From Jaenimonas drosophilae (taxonomy: Eukaryota; Euglenozoa; Kinetoplastea; Trypanosomatida; Trypanosomatidae): a stretch of 64,000 bases of DNA. The position numbers and the translations under genes are program-made. The stretch lies in the NCBI GenBank assembly GCA_030849065.1, contig JASAON010001655.1, forward strand, positions 1 through 64,000. The letters are read 5' to 3'. The notes beneath the pieces are model-generated. The model was not told where the DNA came from. It saw only the letters and a list, made by a program, of their open reading frames with translations, and did no database searches. This document shows positions 9,620 through 18,564 of this stretch, piece by piece (the first letter of the stretch is position 1; each line of letters starts with the position of its first letter).

Positions 9620-10087
9620 ATGGAAGCACGACGTATGGAGCTATGGAAGAAGCTTTCCGTGCTCCACACAGTCTCCACATCCTTCATACACAAAAGGTGC
9701 CTCACGTTACGGCGAAGCCGCGAGAGTTCCGTGCAGAATTTTCGTGATGGATACAAGACTCTCGAGCTACCACAATGCTGTCAAAGTGTTGGGGCACGTG
9801 ATGCGTTTCTTCGTTGCTCCGTAGCTATTGTGAGTGGTAAGGCTGTGCTCTGTTTCTCCGCGCGTGTCCTACACAAGGGTGATGCGCTGCCGCAAGCGGC
9901 GTATATCAACTGGAACGCACTACAGGTAGGCCAGGGTGTGATTTACGGGCTTTTAATAGCCATGTTCTTACACAATGGTATGCAGTGCCTCCAGTGGCCA
10001 TCACTCTCGGACATTACGGCATGGCTGTTCTGCAGCCAGCTGCGGGGGAGCAAATTAGATGCTGCTGCACACACTCTACTGCTGTGA
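9620..10087 (+). CDS. Doubtful small ORF, possible membrane protein
   Basis: 155 aa from ATG 9620 (or 143 aa from ATG 9635). I do not recognise it. The N-terminal 40 residues are basic (KKLS..., KRCLTLRRSR), the middle is mixed, and one hydrophobic helix occurs at about residues 104-118 (GVIYGLLIAMFLH). A pyrimidine tract with AG near 9586 lies a short distance upstream. Against it: a different-frame ATG at 9592 precedes it, and its codon use is less GC-biased than that of neighbours. It could be a small mitochondrial protein or simply part of a long UTR. Confidence 0.3.
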   Translation: MEARRMELWKKLSVLHTVSTSFIHKRCLTLRRSRESSVQNFRDGYKTLELPQCCQSVGARDAFLRCSVAIVSGKAVLCFSARVLHKGDALPQAAYINWNALQVGQGVIYGLLIAMFLHNGMQCLQWPSLSDITAWLFCSQLRGSKLDAAAHTLLL

Positions 10088-10471
10088 GTGCACCTTTCCC
10101 CCAGCATACACGTCATCTGAAGACGTTGTAGCTTCGTGTAGATGAAGACGGAATGTCAACATACGATACGGACCCTTTGATACCATTGATTGCTCATGGA
10201 GTGGGCGCGTGTTGTATTTCTGATTCTCACTCTCAGTTACACCCCAAACCTCTGCTCTTCATCTCTCTCTATCTTTTTGCGCTCTCCAGCATCAGAAGAG
10301 ATTAGGTGCATGCGATAGGCGTGCTGGAATCTAGTTCTTGCATAAGCTGCCATCCTGTTGCGAAGATCACGCTACAGTCCTCTTGTGGGTGCATCTCAAC
10401 AAACGCATTTTCCTACTTGTAGCCCTCGGCCAGCAATTGAACAGTCGTAATCTTTGTCTGTCATTACAGTC
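10088..10471. other. Intergenic region
   Basis: No coding frame is supported. Pyrimidine-rich tracts occur around 10225-10290, and an AG at 10468-10469 lies just before the next ATG and may be its splice acceptor. Confidence 0.45.
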
Positions 10472-12580
10472 ATGCACGCTGGAGATGAGCATGTTCTCTG
10501 TGATGGCGTAGATGACTGGGGCGAGGTTGGTGACGTTGGGTTGTTACTTCACCCAATTAAGCAGGAGATGGGGCGTGTGCAGCGCTTGCCGCCCTCAATT
10601 CGCTACCGATGCTTCTCTCCCAGCACCAGTAGCACACATGATATTCGTTCTGTAGAGCGGCAGTCGGACTTTTTCGTTCATCGAAGACGTCGACTGGACT
10701 ACAACGTAAATGACGGGAGTGCCATTAGTTCATCCTCGGAAAGTGCCATGTGTAGCGTTCTTCAGCAAGGCCTTGAAGTCACCCAACGCCAGCTGGAAAC
10801 CTTCCATTTATTGCGCACGCACAAGATGCGTCCCGAGGAGATTATGTCCCGCTTTGCATTGGATCGCAAAGTTGGAGCGTCGCCCAGCCTTGCGGCAACG
10901 AACTGTGCCCTGCGTATGTGGGATGCCTTTGGGGCTGAGAGTACAGAGGCAGGCATGGAGCTCATTGAGGACGTCGTATTAGAAAACGGGGGCCAACTTC
11001 CCGGTAGCACCTTCGTGGAGGCAACTCGAACGCTCTCAGTTCACGCTCCAGCTCGGGCTGCTCGAATGGCCTTGGCGCTCTACGAGTATGTTCGGCCAGG
11101 AGATCACGTTTCACCTACGGTTTGGGTGCAGCTTGGCCAACGACTGACTGAGGCCTCCCTGAGCGAGCCCTCACCGCCACCAATCTATAGCGAAATGTTC
11201 GGGAGAGTGCTAAGCCACATGCGCTGCCCTGGCCATGAGCAAGATCCCATTGATGAGGCCTTTGTGGTGGCCTATGGCCGTTGCCTGCTGTCCTTAGGGA
11301 ACTCCCATGTTGAAGAGGCGATTCAGCTGGTTCAACAGGAGCTTCTCCGCGGTCGGAATACCTCAATTTCAGGCGATGCAATGAAAGTTCATCTTGGTGG
11401 CTTTCTCAGCGACTTGCTGAGTAGCCTTTGCTTTAATGAGTCGGAAGGCGGTCAAAGCCGGCCCAAGAATGAAGTGTCAGAACTTGTGGTTTTCATGGGC
11501 GACGTTGTCAAGTACAGCTACGCACGTCAGTTGAGGCTAACGCCCAGCACTTTCGATGTGGTCCTTGCGTTCTGCGATGTGGCCGGGTCCTACCTTCATG
11601 TATGTGTTCTCTTCGCATCCATGTGTGTTCTATCGACACCCACGTTGCTATCTCTCGCTCGAACGGCGAGTCTGGTGCGCGATGCCTCCACTTCACAGCC
11701 GTCCGTGACCCTCATGTCATCCATATTCCGCATGGAACCACTGACCCTCTTTGTGTGGTGTCTTCAACGACCCTATCTCCTTGCTTCTGTGAAGACCTCA
11801 GAGGATGTCGCAATGGTGCACCAGCTATGCACTGACTTGGGCCACATGGCTGGTACCACCGTTGATGCGGAGCACTTTCAACAGATCATGGACGCCGTGA
11901 AGGGCCTCTCAGAGCACCGCCAAACACGCACTGACTGGTCCGCTTCATGTGCGGCCGCTTTCCTGAACCAGGTGCGCCGCGATCATTCATCCAGCGGTGG
12001 AGCATCCTCACGAGCTGCTGCGTTGCGACCAATTGATGCAACGTGCTTTCTTGCATTAACCAACTGCCCAGTTCCAACTACGCTCGGCTCTTTACCCCAG
12101 CAGCTGGAACCCGCGCTGCAGCAACTCCTGAGATCCTCTGAGATGTACTGCAACGTACTGCACCCGGGCGTTCTCTCTGCTCTAGCTCGGCATCCAGTTG
12201 CCGCCACCGCCTTCGTGTCCATGATGCAGGCATATACTCGAAAAGGTGGTGCTGTTGTGATGATGCCCACCGAGGCGCTTTGCGGGACGTTCGCCGACGG
12301 AGCTTCGAAGGAAGGCGTGGAACTTGCTACATCGTGGCTGACTGATCCATCGACACAACGGTGGTTCTGTGTGCTTCCTCCGTCGTTATCGGTACAGCTC
12401 CAAGGTTTGGAGATGCTTGACCTCTGCTGCGAACTTTTCTTATGCATCCGAGGCGTTGGACACACCCGTGTTGCCCTAATCGTCGAAGACCGTGCGCACA
12501 GTAGTACTGCTCGTGAAAAGTCCGTTGAGACAGTCATTGTTCTCGAGGATCTTCTAAAGCGCCTGAAAGTCTCCGTGTAG
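10472..12580 (+). CDS. Conserved-looking helical hypothetical protein
   Basis: 702 aa from ATG 10472, the first ATG of this open frame. I do not recognise the family. From about residue 95 to the end it reads as a succession of amphipathic helices rich in Leu, Ala, Glu and Ser, reminiscent of helical-repeat proteins (pentatricopeptide or HEAT type), but I cannot see a regular 35-residue period, so I do not assign PPR. The first 90 residues are polar and probably disordered. No convincing membrane segment or presequence. A hydrophobic patch at about residues 372-392 (YLHVCVLFASMCVLSTPTLLS) could be a buried helix. Codon use matches the flanking GC-rich block. Confidence 0.75.
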   Translation: MHAGDEHVLCDGVDDWGEVGDVGLLLHPIKQEMGRVQRLPPSIRYRCFSPSTSSTHDIRSVERQSDFFVHRRRRLDYNVNDGSAISSSSESAMCSVLQQGLEVTQRQLETFHLLRTHKMRPEEIMSRFALDRKVGASPSLAATNCALRMWDAFGAESTEAGMELIEDVVLENGGQLPGSTFVEATRTLSVHAPARAARMALALYEYVRPGDHVSPTVWVQLGQRLTEASLSEPSPPPIYSEMFGRVLSHMRCPGHEQDPIDEAFVVAYGRCLLSLGNSHVEEAIQLVQQELLRGRNTSISGDAMKVHLGGFLSDLLSSLCFNESEGGQSRPKNEVSELVVFMGDVVKYSYARQLRLTPSTFDVVLAFCDVAGSYLHVCVLFASMCVLSTPTLLSLARTASLVRDASTSQPSVTLMSSIFRMEPLTLFVWCLQRPYLLASVKTSEDVAMVHQLCTDLGHMAGTTVDAEHFQQIMDAVKGLSEHRQTRTDWSASCAAAFLNQVRRDHSSSGGASSRAAALRPIDATCFLALTNCPVPTTLGSLPQQLEPALQQLLRSSEMYCNVLHPGVLSALARHPVAATAFVSMMQAYTRKGGAVVMMPTEALCGTFADGASKEGVELATSWLTDPSTQRWFCVLPPSLSVQLQGLEMLDLCCELFLCIRGVGHTRVALIVEDRAHSSTAREKSVETVIVLEDLLKRLKVSV

Positions 12581-12952
12581 CGCGATGGAAGACTGAGAGC
12601 TGCTGTTCATGAGGTGAATAGCTTGTAACAGCTACAGATGATCCGAGTAGTTGTTCTATTTTCACCCACTACATCACATCTGCTACCAGTTGACTATTGC
12701 TTCACATTGATTGATATTGTCTGTACACCGAATTATTTTTTCCTCTGCTGTGTTTTGTGATGGGATTGTAGCTGCAACGTGTGGTGTGACACGGTAGTAA
12801 TTCTCTTTTGCTACCCACCTTCACACTGAGTTAGTCTTGCGTGTCTTCACTGACCTCGACGGAGAAGGTGGTTCGTGGTGAGGAGCACCAAACTTCTTTT
12901 ACAGCCCCTAGTAGCTGTGCATAGCACCAAAGCGCAAGCATAGAGTGAGCAG
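12581..12952. other. Intergenic region before CFAP44
   Basis: No coding frame is supported. T-rich tracts at about 12732-12745 and 12893-12900; the latter runs into AG at 12903-12904, about 50 bases before the CFAP44 start, and is a likely trans-splice acceptor. Confidence 0.5.
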
Positions 12953-15900
12953 ATGACTGCACCACAGGTCTCTGCCAAGGACAAGCCGCTCCACGAGTAC
13001 CCTGAAGCTGCCATCACAAGTTCTATCCATGCCCACTACGGTATCGATACGCACAAGTTCAACGCATTGGTGTGGATCAGTGATGACACCGTCCTCCTAT
13101 CCGCTGGTAAATTTGTGCTCTTCGTGAACATCAAGACTGGGGCCATTTCTTCTCAACAAGGGCCGGCCGACGGAGGCGTGGGTGTGGTTGCTGTGCATCC
13201 GTCCTGTACGCAGTACGTTGTGGGCGAGCGTGCTCCTCATTCGCCACAGCTTCGAGTCTACGATTGGCCTTCCAAAAACCTTGTCCAGTCTCTCTCAGAT
13301 GGCGCAGATGTGGGCTTTAGTGCAATCGGCTTTGATGCCAGTGGTACACGCATGGCTTCTGTGGCCTGTGCACCCGATTACATGCTCACGGTGTGGGACT
13401 GGGAGCGGAAGGCCATGATCCTCCGCAACAAGTGCTTTGGCTCCGACGTGGACACGGTGCTCTTTAGTCCTTTTGACAACACTGTCCTGGTGACGGGTGG
13501 TTCTGGCCATATTAAGTTCTGGTCCATGTCCCAAACCTTCACGGGCCTCAAGCTCCAAGGCGTGCTGGGCAAGTTCGGCCGGCTGGAGATCTCCAATGTG
13601 ACGGGCTTTGTTGTCTTGCCAGATGGCAAGGTGATCTCGGGTTCCGAGAGCGGCTGCATTCTACTCTGGGAAGGTGACCTCGTCAAGTGTAGCTTCGTCA
13701 AGAGTATTGAGAAGGACTTCAGCGATGACCCATCGCAGGCGCCCAAGGCCCAGGAGTTCACCCCCTGCCACGACGGCACCATTCATGCCGTTACCCTCAT
13801 TCACGGAGGCAAGGTGGTTGTGACTGCTGGTGATGATGGCTACATCCGCTACTGGGACCGCGAAGAGATGGATGTTGCTGAAGGAGAAGGCTTGCTACCC
13901 CTGTACGTTCCCAAGTGCCTGTTGGAAGTGTGCGTGAACGAATCACTAGAGATCCGCTCCATGACCCTCTGCACCGAGCGCAACGAATGGGCTGTACTGG
14001 ACAGCCACGGCGTCATTCAGTCCTCACCCTGCCCCTCCATGGAGGAGATCCGGAACGGAGAACTGAATGAGGATGCCCCGGAGTCCTCCGTCATTCGCTT
14101 CAATGGAGGCGGAATGACCTCCTCGGCCATCTCCCTCAATGACCACACCATTATTACGGGTGGTGAAGATGGTGTGGTTCGTCTGCTGGATTACGTCGAT
14201 GGGTCGGAGATCACTCACGTGGATTGGCCGGCAGTTGCTGAGACAGGCACGAAGACGGTAGGCTCTCGTCCGAAGGCTAGCGCTGTGACGCTTCTTCGCT
14301 TCTTCCACAGGGACCCAAGCCAGAGTACCTTCGTGGCTGGTTTTGACGATGGCGCTATCCGACTTCTTCGTCGCAACACGGGCAATTTCTCCGTCCTGGG
14401 TCAATGGAAACCCCACAGTGAGGGCCTCTTTGCTGTGGCGGTGTCTAAGGACGAACGACACCTGTGCAGCGTCTCCCGCAACGGCACAGCCTTTTTCTTC
14501 GACGTGGCCAGTGATTTCAGTGAGCTCTTCCCTATTGGTTTCTGCCGTACCCCGTTGCCCACTCCCTTAAGTGCGGAATGGGATGAGAAGGAGCCTGGTG
14601 GCTGCTTCATTGGCTACGAAGGCGGCCAGCTTCTCTCAATTCGTGCCCCACGCATGGACGAGATGAATCACGACGTCACCTTCGAGTTCACTTGCGTGTA
14701 TGAGCTCATTGGTATTCGCCAGCGCAAGCTTCCGCCTGTTATCCCAGAGGAGGAACAAGGCTTAGACAACGAAGAGGAGGACATCCTCGAGGAGAAGGAC
14801 AATGGTCCATGGGCAGTTGTGATCCTCCGCCGTCTTCCCGATGATTCATTAGCCATTGGCATGCACAAGGAGGAGCTCGTCTACGCCTATCACGCCACCA
14901 TTCGCTATCCAAACGCCTTAGCTCTTCCCCCGCTTCCCCCAACCGGTGTGGAGCCACCAGACTACGTGGAAGAGCCAGCCACGAATTTGTGCTACCGCAA
15001 TCTGGTTCCTCGCGCCGCCATGACGTCCCCGGATCGGAAGGAGCTCATTGTCGTCTGCGAAGACTCAAAGCTCCTCATCCGCGACCTCGCCAATCCACAG
15101 ACGGTGAGCTTGGCAGGTCAATCACATGATAGCACATGGGGAAGCATCACCGGCGCCCACATCTCCTTTGATGGATCGATGGTCGTCACGACGGGAATGG
15201 ATGGCTTGATGGTCTCGCAGTTACGTGAGCACCACCGAATCAAGAAGACCGAGCCCGCACCACTGCCGCAGCTGACGGCTAGCGAAGTAGTGGAACCCAC
15301 CCCTGTCCTCTCCATTCAGGAACAGAAGGAGGCAGATGACCGCGCCAAGGCAGAACATGCCAAGCAGCTCAAGATGGAGCGATTCCTAGAAAAGGTGAAG
15401 GCCATCCACGAGCGCTATATGAGTGTGCTTCAAGTCAACGGAAGCATCCCGGAAGTGGTACAGCTTCAGGGCGATGAACTAGAACTGGACCTCTCGCTGA
15501 ACGACCGACTGGAGGAGGAGCGCCAAAAGCGTGTAGAGGAAGTCAGGAAGGAGTATGCCCTCGAGGGTGCACGCCAGTCTATCCGCACGCAGAAGCTTCG
15601 CAATCGTTTCGTGGACAACTTGATCTACGACCGGTTCCTCGTTCATGCCTTTAGCCACGAGTACAGCGTTGCGTCATTCCGCACACCAAACCCGGCAGCC
15701 GCCATTGCGCGTCTCGAGAACCAAATCCGCGAGCTCGACAGCGTGAGCGAGGGGGAGGTGTTTGAGGAGGAGGAGCCTGAGGTTTCTACCGGCAACAAGA
15801 CGGTGAAGGAGCACAGTGTGATGGAAAGCGATGATGAGAAGGAGAGCACGCCCATGGAGGCGGAGGAGTACGCACGGGCACTTCGTGGTATGAGCGCCTC

Positions 15901-18073
15901 GGTGCGTCAACAGCTGGATAAGCTGGATGGACGCCGACGGGAGCGCCGTAAGCGCCAGACTGGCTACGATCGCCTCCTTCAGCGCCGCCCCGATCCTCAG
16001 GAGAACGACCTGGAGCTCGCCAAGCTGCGCAAGCAGGACCTTCTCGAACGTGGTGAGTGCATCCTCCGTACCGACCCCAACTACAAGGGAGATGCCGACT
16101 ATGGACCAACCGCCTCAGCCAAGTTGCGACGAATGATTGCCTTGGAGAACTTCCTCATTGAGAAGCGCACGGAGTTCAATGAGAAACTGCTGGCAGTGCG
16201 CCAGACGAAGCGAGATATCATGACGGACATGAATGCACTTCGTGGACGCATTGCAGCCATCAACGCCCAGATTGGTGACTACACGGTGGAGTCCTCCCCA
16301 CTCTCCTTTGCGCCGGAGGAGGAGCCGGAGAAGCTGTTCTCCGTAGATCGCGAGGCCCTTGACGAGTATGCCCGGCGAAAGGCACTCGAACGTGCGAAGG
16401 AGGAGCAGGCGAAGAAGGCCCAGCGCGGTTTTGGTGCGGATTTGGCCCAGGCCACCAACGCCAACGATGAGTCCGAGGCTAGCTCTCCGTCCGTGCTACA
16501 CTCAAAGCGTGGCAGCCGGAAGCAATCCCGACAGAGCATGGTTGTCTCATCCATGAACCGCGAACGCATGGACACAGAACTGCGAGCGAAGCTAGACAAC
16601 ATTAAGCTCAGCGAGATGGAGGAGGAGGAAAAGGCAATGCTCTTCGCACAGCTTCGTGCCGAGCGAGGACGCCTCGTGGCAGAGGCTCGCCAAGTCACTA
16701 GTGCCTTTGATGAAAAGCTACTCACCCTCCTCTACGAACGCACTGCGGTGGATGCTGATCTCTGCCTCGCCGATGCGCATCTGCTACTGCTCTTCCGAGA
16801 GTTCCAAATGCTTCTCGTCTTCCGCAAGAGAGACAAGGAGCTCCGCCGACAGATGAACGCCGTCCGCCAAGGCCGTGAGAAGCTGCGTAAGGATATGTTG
16901 CAGCTCAAATCCACCATCCAACTCAAGGAGACGACCATCTCAACCCTGCAGGAAAAGCTGAAGGAGAACAAGCGTGAGGCGGAGGACTACATTCACGTGA
17001 ACTGCCCCGCTGATAAGGTCCCGTACATCCTCAAGGTGTTCAACCGCTACATCAAGCGTAAGAAGAACAATGACGAGGACGACGACAACGACGACATCAC
17101 CAGTGATGATGAGGATGAGGATGTAGATCTGGAAGATGATATCGGCGAGGAGATCTGCCCGGAGAACTGTGAGCTCGCTGCCTGGGAGCAGATGTTGGCC
17201 TACCGCGAGATACGCCTGGACTACACAGATGAGCTGACGGACGAGAAGGCTTCCCAGGAGGAGTCGAGGCGGGCATTGGAGCATTGCGAAAAGGAGGTGG
17301 AGAACTTAGCCATCAAGGTGAAGGAGTGCAATCAGGAGGTGGCGGACTTGGAGATTGAGAAGCGTCGTGAGCTCAATCTTCTTAACACCGTCGTGTCTCT
17401 TCGCTGCGACCAAATTAAGTGCCTCACGGAGGACTTCAAGTGCCCCACGGATGTACACTCGAGCGACATTCTTGTCGTGGCCGACGAGGAGTTGGCGCGT
17501 TTGAAGCAGCGCATCACGGAGCTTGCACAGCAGAAGCACAACCGTCGCGTGGAGATTGCGGGGATGTCCGCTGAGCTCCAGCGCCTGCAGAACGACAAGA
17601 GCGACACGCAGAAGGTCCATGCTCACTGGGAATCGAAGGTGTTTGAGGTGATGATGCTGAAGTTTGGACGGCAGGTTGATTTGGAGATGTTAGAATCCTG
17701 CGGTACGAGTCGCCGCATTGAGGCCAAGAAGGAGGAGCTCCGCCAAGTGGAGCTGCAGTGGGAACGCGAATTGCGCAAGCACGAGCGCAAGATTGCCGCC
17801 CTGCGCCACCGCCAGCAGGCCACTCTCCTCGACAACACACATCTGCTTCAGGACTATGGAAACTACGAGAGCGACCGACAAGAAATTGAACGGGCACTGC
17901 GCACCGCAACAAGTAAGACGGTGCAGCGCTACCGCGGTGCTCGTGTAGCCACCAAGAAGGACCGAGCCAACCTGCGTGAGCTGATTGCCGCGCAGCAGGA
18001 GGAGATGGACGCCCTCAATGCAGAGATCATGATGCTCCGTCGCAAGGGTGAACATGTATATAGCTTGATTTAG
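12953..18073 (+). CDS. CFAP44: Cilia- and flagella-associated protein 44 (WD-repeat axonemal protein)
   Basis: 1706 aa, close to the family's usual length. Residues about 40-770 form WD-repeat propellers, including the family-typical stretches DYMLTVWDWERKAMILRNK, SGHIKFWSMSQTFTGLKLQG and LPDGKVISGSESGCILLWEG. Residues about 790-1706 are long coiled coils, interrupted by an acidic stretch (about 1370-1398) followed by CPENCELAAWEQMLAYRE, a phrase typical of CFAP43/44. The C-terminal end (NAEIMMLRRKGEHVY) also fits CFAP44. With CFAP43, this protein forms the tether complex that anchors the I1/f inner dynein arm on axonemal doublets, and it is needed for normal flagellar beating in trypanosomes and Chlamydomonas. 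The WD-then-coiled-coil order and the match of the first repeats favour CFAP44 over CFAP43. Nothing is truncated. Confidence 0.95.
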   Translation: MTAPQVSAKDKPLHEYPEAAITSSIHAHYGIDTHKFNALVWISDDTVLLSAGKFVLFVNIKTGAISSQQGPADGGVGVVAVHPSCTQYVVGERAPHSPQLRVYDWPSKNLVQSLSDGADVGFSAIGFDASGTRMASVACAPDYMLTVWDWERKAMILRNKCFGSDVDTVLFSPFDNTVLVTGGSGHIKFWSMSQTFTGLKLQGVLGKFGRLEISNVTGFVVLPDGKVISGSESGCILLWEGDLVKCSFVKSIEKDFSDDPSQAPKAQEFTPCHDGTIHAVTLIHGGKVVVTAGDDGYIRYWDREEMDVAEGEGLLPLYVPKCLLEVCVNESLEIRSMTLCTERNEWAVLDSHGVIQSSPCPSMEEIRNGELNEDAPESSVIRFNGGGMTSSAISLNDHTIITGGEDGVVRLLDYVDGSEITHVDWPAVAETGTKTVGSRPKASAVTLLRFFHRDPSQSTFVAGFDDGAIRLLRRNTGNFSVLGQWKPHSEGLFAVAVSKDERHLCSVSRNGTAFFFDVASDFSELFPIGFCRTPLPTPLSAEWDEKEPGGCFIGYEGGQLLSIRAPRMDEMNHDVTFEFTCVYELIGIRQRKLPPVIPEEEQGLDNEEEDILEEKDNGPWAVVILRRLPDDSLAIGMHKEELVYAYHATIRYPNALALPPLPPTGVEPPDYVEEPATNLCYRNLVPRAAMTSPDRKELIVVCEDSKLLIRDLANPQTVSLAGQSHDSTWGSITGAHISFDGSMVVTTGMDGLMVSQLREHHRIKKTEPAPLPQLTASEVVEPTPVLSIQEQKEADDRAKAEHAKQLKMERFLEKVKAIHERYMSVLQVNGSIPEVVQLQGDELELDLSLNDRLEEERQKRVEEVRKEYALEGARQSIRTQKLRNRFVDNLIYDRFLVHAFSHEYSVASFRTPNPAAAIARLENQIRELDSVSEGEVFEEEEPEVSTGNKTVKEHSVMESDDEKESTPMEAEEYARALRGMSASVRQQLDKLDGRRRERRKRQTGYDRLLQRRPDPQENDLELAKLRKQDLLERGECILRTDPNYKGDADYGPTASAKLRRMIALENFLIEKRTEFNEKLLAVRQTKRDIMTDMNALRGRIAAINAQIGDYTVESSPLSFAPEEEPEKLFSVDREALDEYARRKALERAKEEQAKKAQRGFGADLAQATNANDESEASSPSVLHSKRGSRKQSRQSMVVSSMNRERMDTELRAKLDNIKLSEMEEEEKAMLFAQLRAERGRLVAEARQVTSAFDEKLLTLLYERTAVDADLCLADAHLLLLFREFQMLLVFRKRDKELRRQMNAVRQGREKLRKDMLQLKSTIQLKETTISTLQEKLKENKREAEDYIHVNCPADKVPYILKVFNRYIKRKKNNDEDDDNDDITSDDEDEDVDLEDDIGEEICPENCELAAWEQMLAYREIRLDYTDELTDEKASQEESRRALEHCEKEVENLAIKVKECNQEVADLEIEKRRELNLLNTVVSLRCDQIKCLTEDFKCPTDVHSSDILVVADEELARLKQRITELAQQKHNRRVEIAGMSAELQRLQNDKSDTQKVHAHWESKVFEVMMLKFGRQVDLEMLESCGTSRRIEAKKEELRQVELQWERELRKHERKIAALRHRQQATLLDNTHLLQDYGNYESDRQEIERALRTATSKTVQRYRGARVATKKDRANLRELIAAQQEEMDALNAEIMMLRRKGEHVYSLI

Positions 18074-18564
18074 GACGCGTGCTACGACTATCCGCGCACG
18101 GCATTTGCAGCCGGCGTGTTTCTGTGGCTGAATGGGTTGCCACATGTACATACAATCCTGTGACCTCGACATAGATGGAGGAACAGGAACAAGGGAGAGG
18201 GCAGATCGTATTTACGGTGATGGATGGAGAGCTGATCTCCTCCGCTCTCCCTTGTGGACGTTGGGTACCTGTTTTTTTTTCCGATCCGTTTCTGTGTGTG
18301 AGAGATTCTTTTTTTTCCAACATCTACAAAACACACAACAATGACGAGGTTCATGCTTCGGTACCAAGGGCCTGAATACCATGCCTGTGCTGGCATGTGC
18401 CGTGCCGGTGTTGTTGCTGGTGCAATGACATACGTTCTTCTCTTCCTTCCTCTTCTTCATTCTACGCCTAGTGTCGCTCTGTCTATCGGACCTGTTAACG
18501 AAGTTACCTTCAAAGACTTCACGTATTTTTGTGTGCTCTCCTTCAAAAAGAATCACTCAGCATC
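18074..18564. other. Intergenic region with strong trans-splice acceptor
   Basis: No coding frame is supported. A strong C/T tract at 18435-18459 is followed by AG at 18470-18471, a good trans-splice acceptor for the next gene. A further AG at 18559-18560 lies directly before the ATG. Confidence 0.6.

Noticed and set aside
9070..9747. 225-codon + frame
   Set aside because: Pyrimidine-rich UTR-like translation (Phe, Leu, Ser, Pro, Cys) overlapping better candidates; pseudo-membrane segments come from T-rich tracts.
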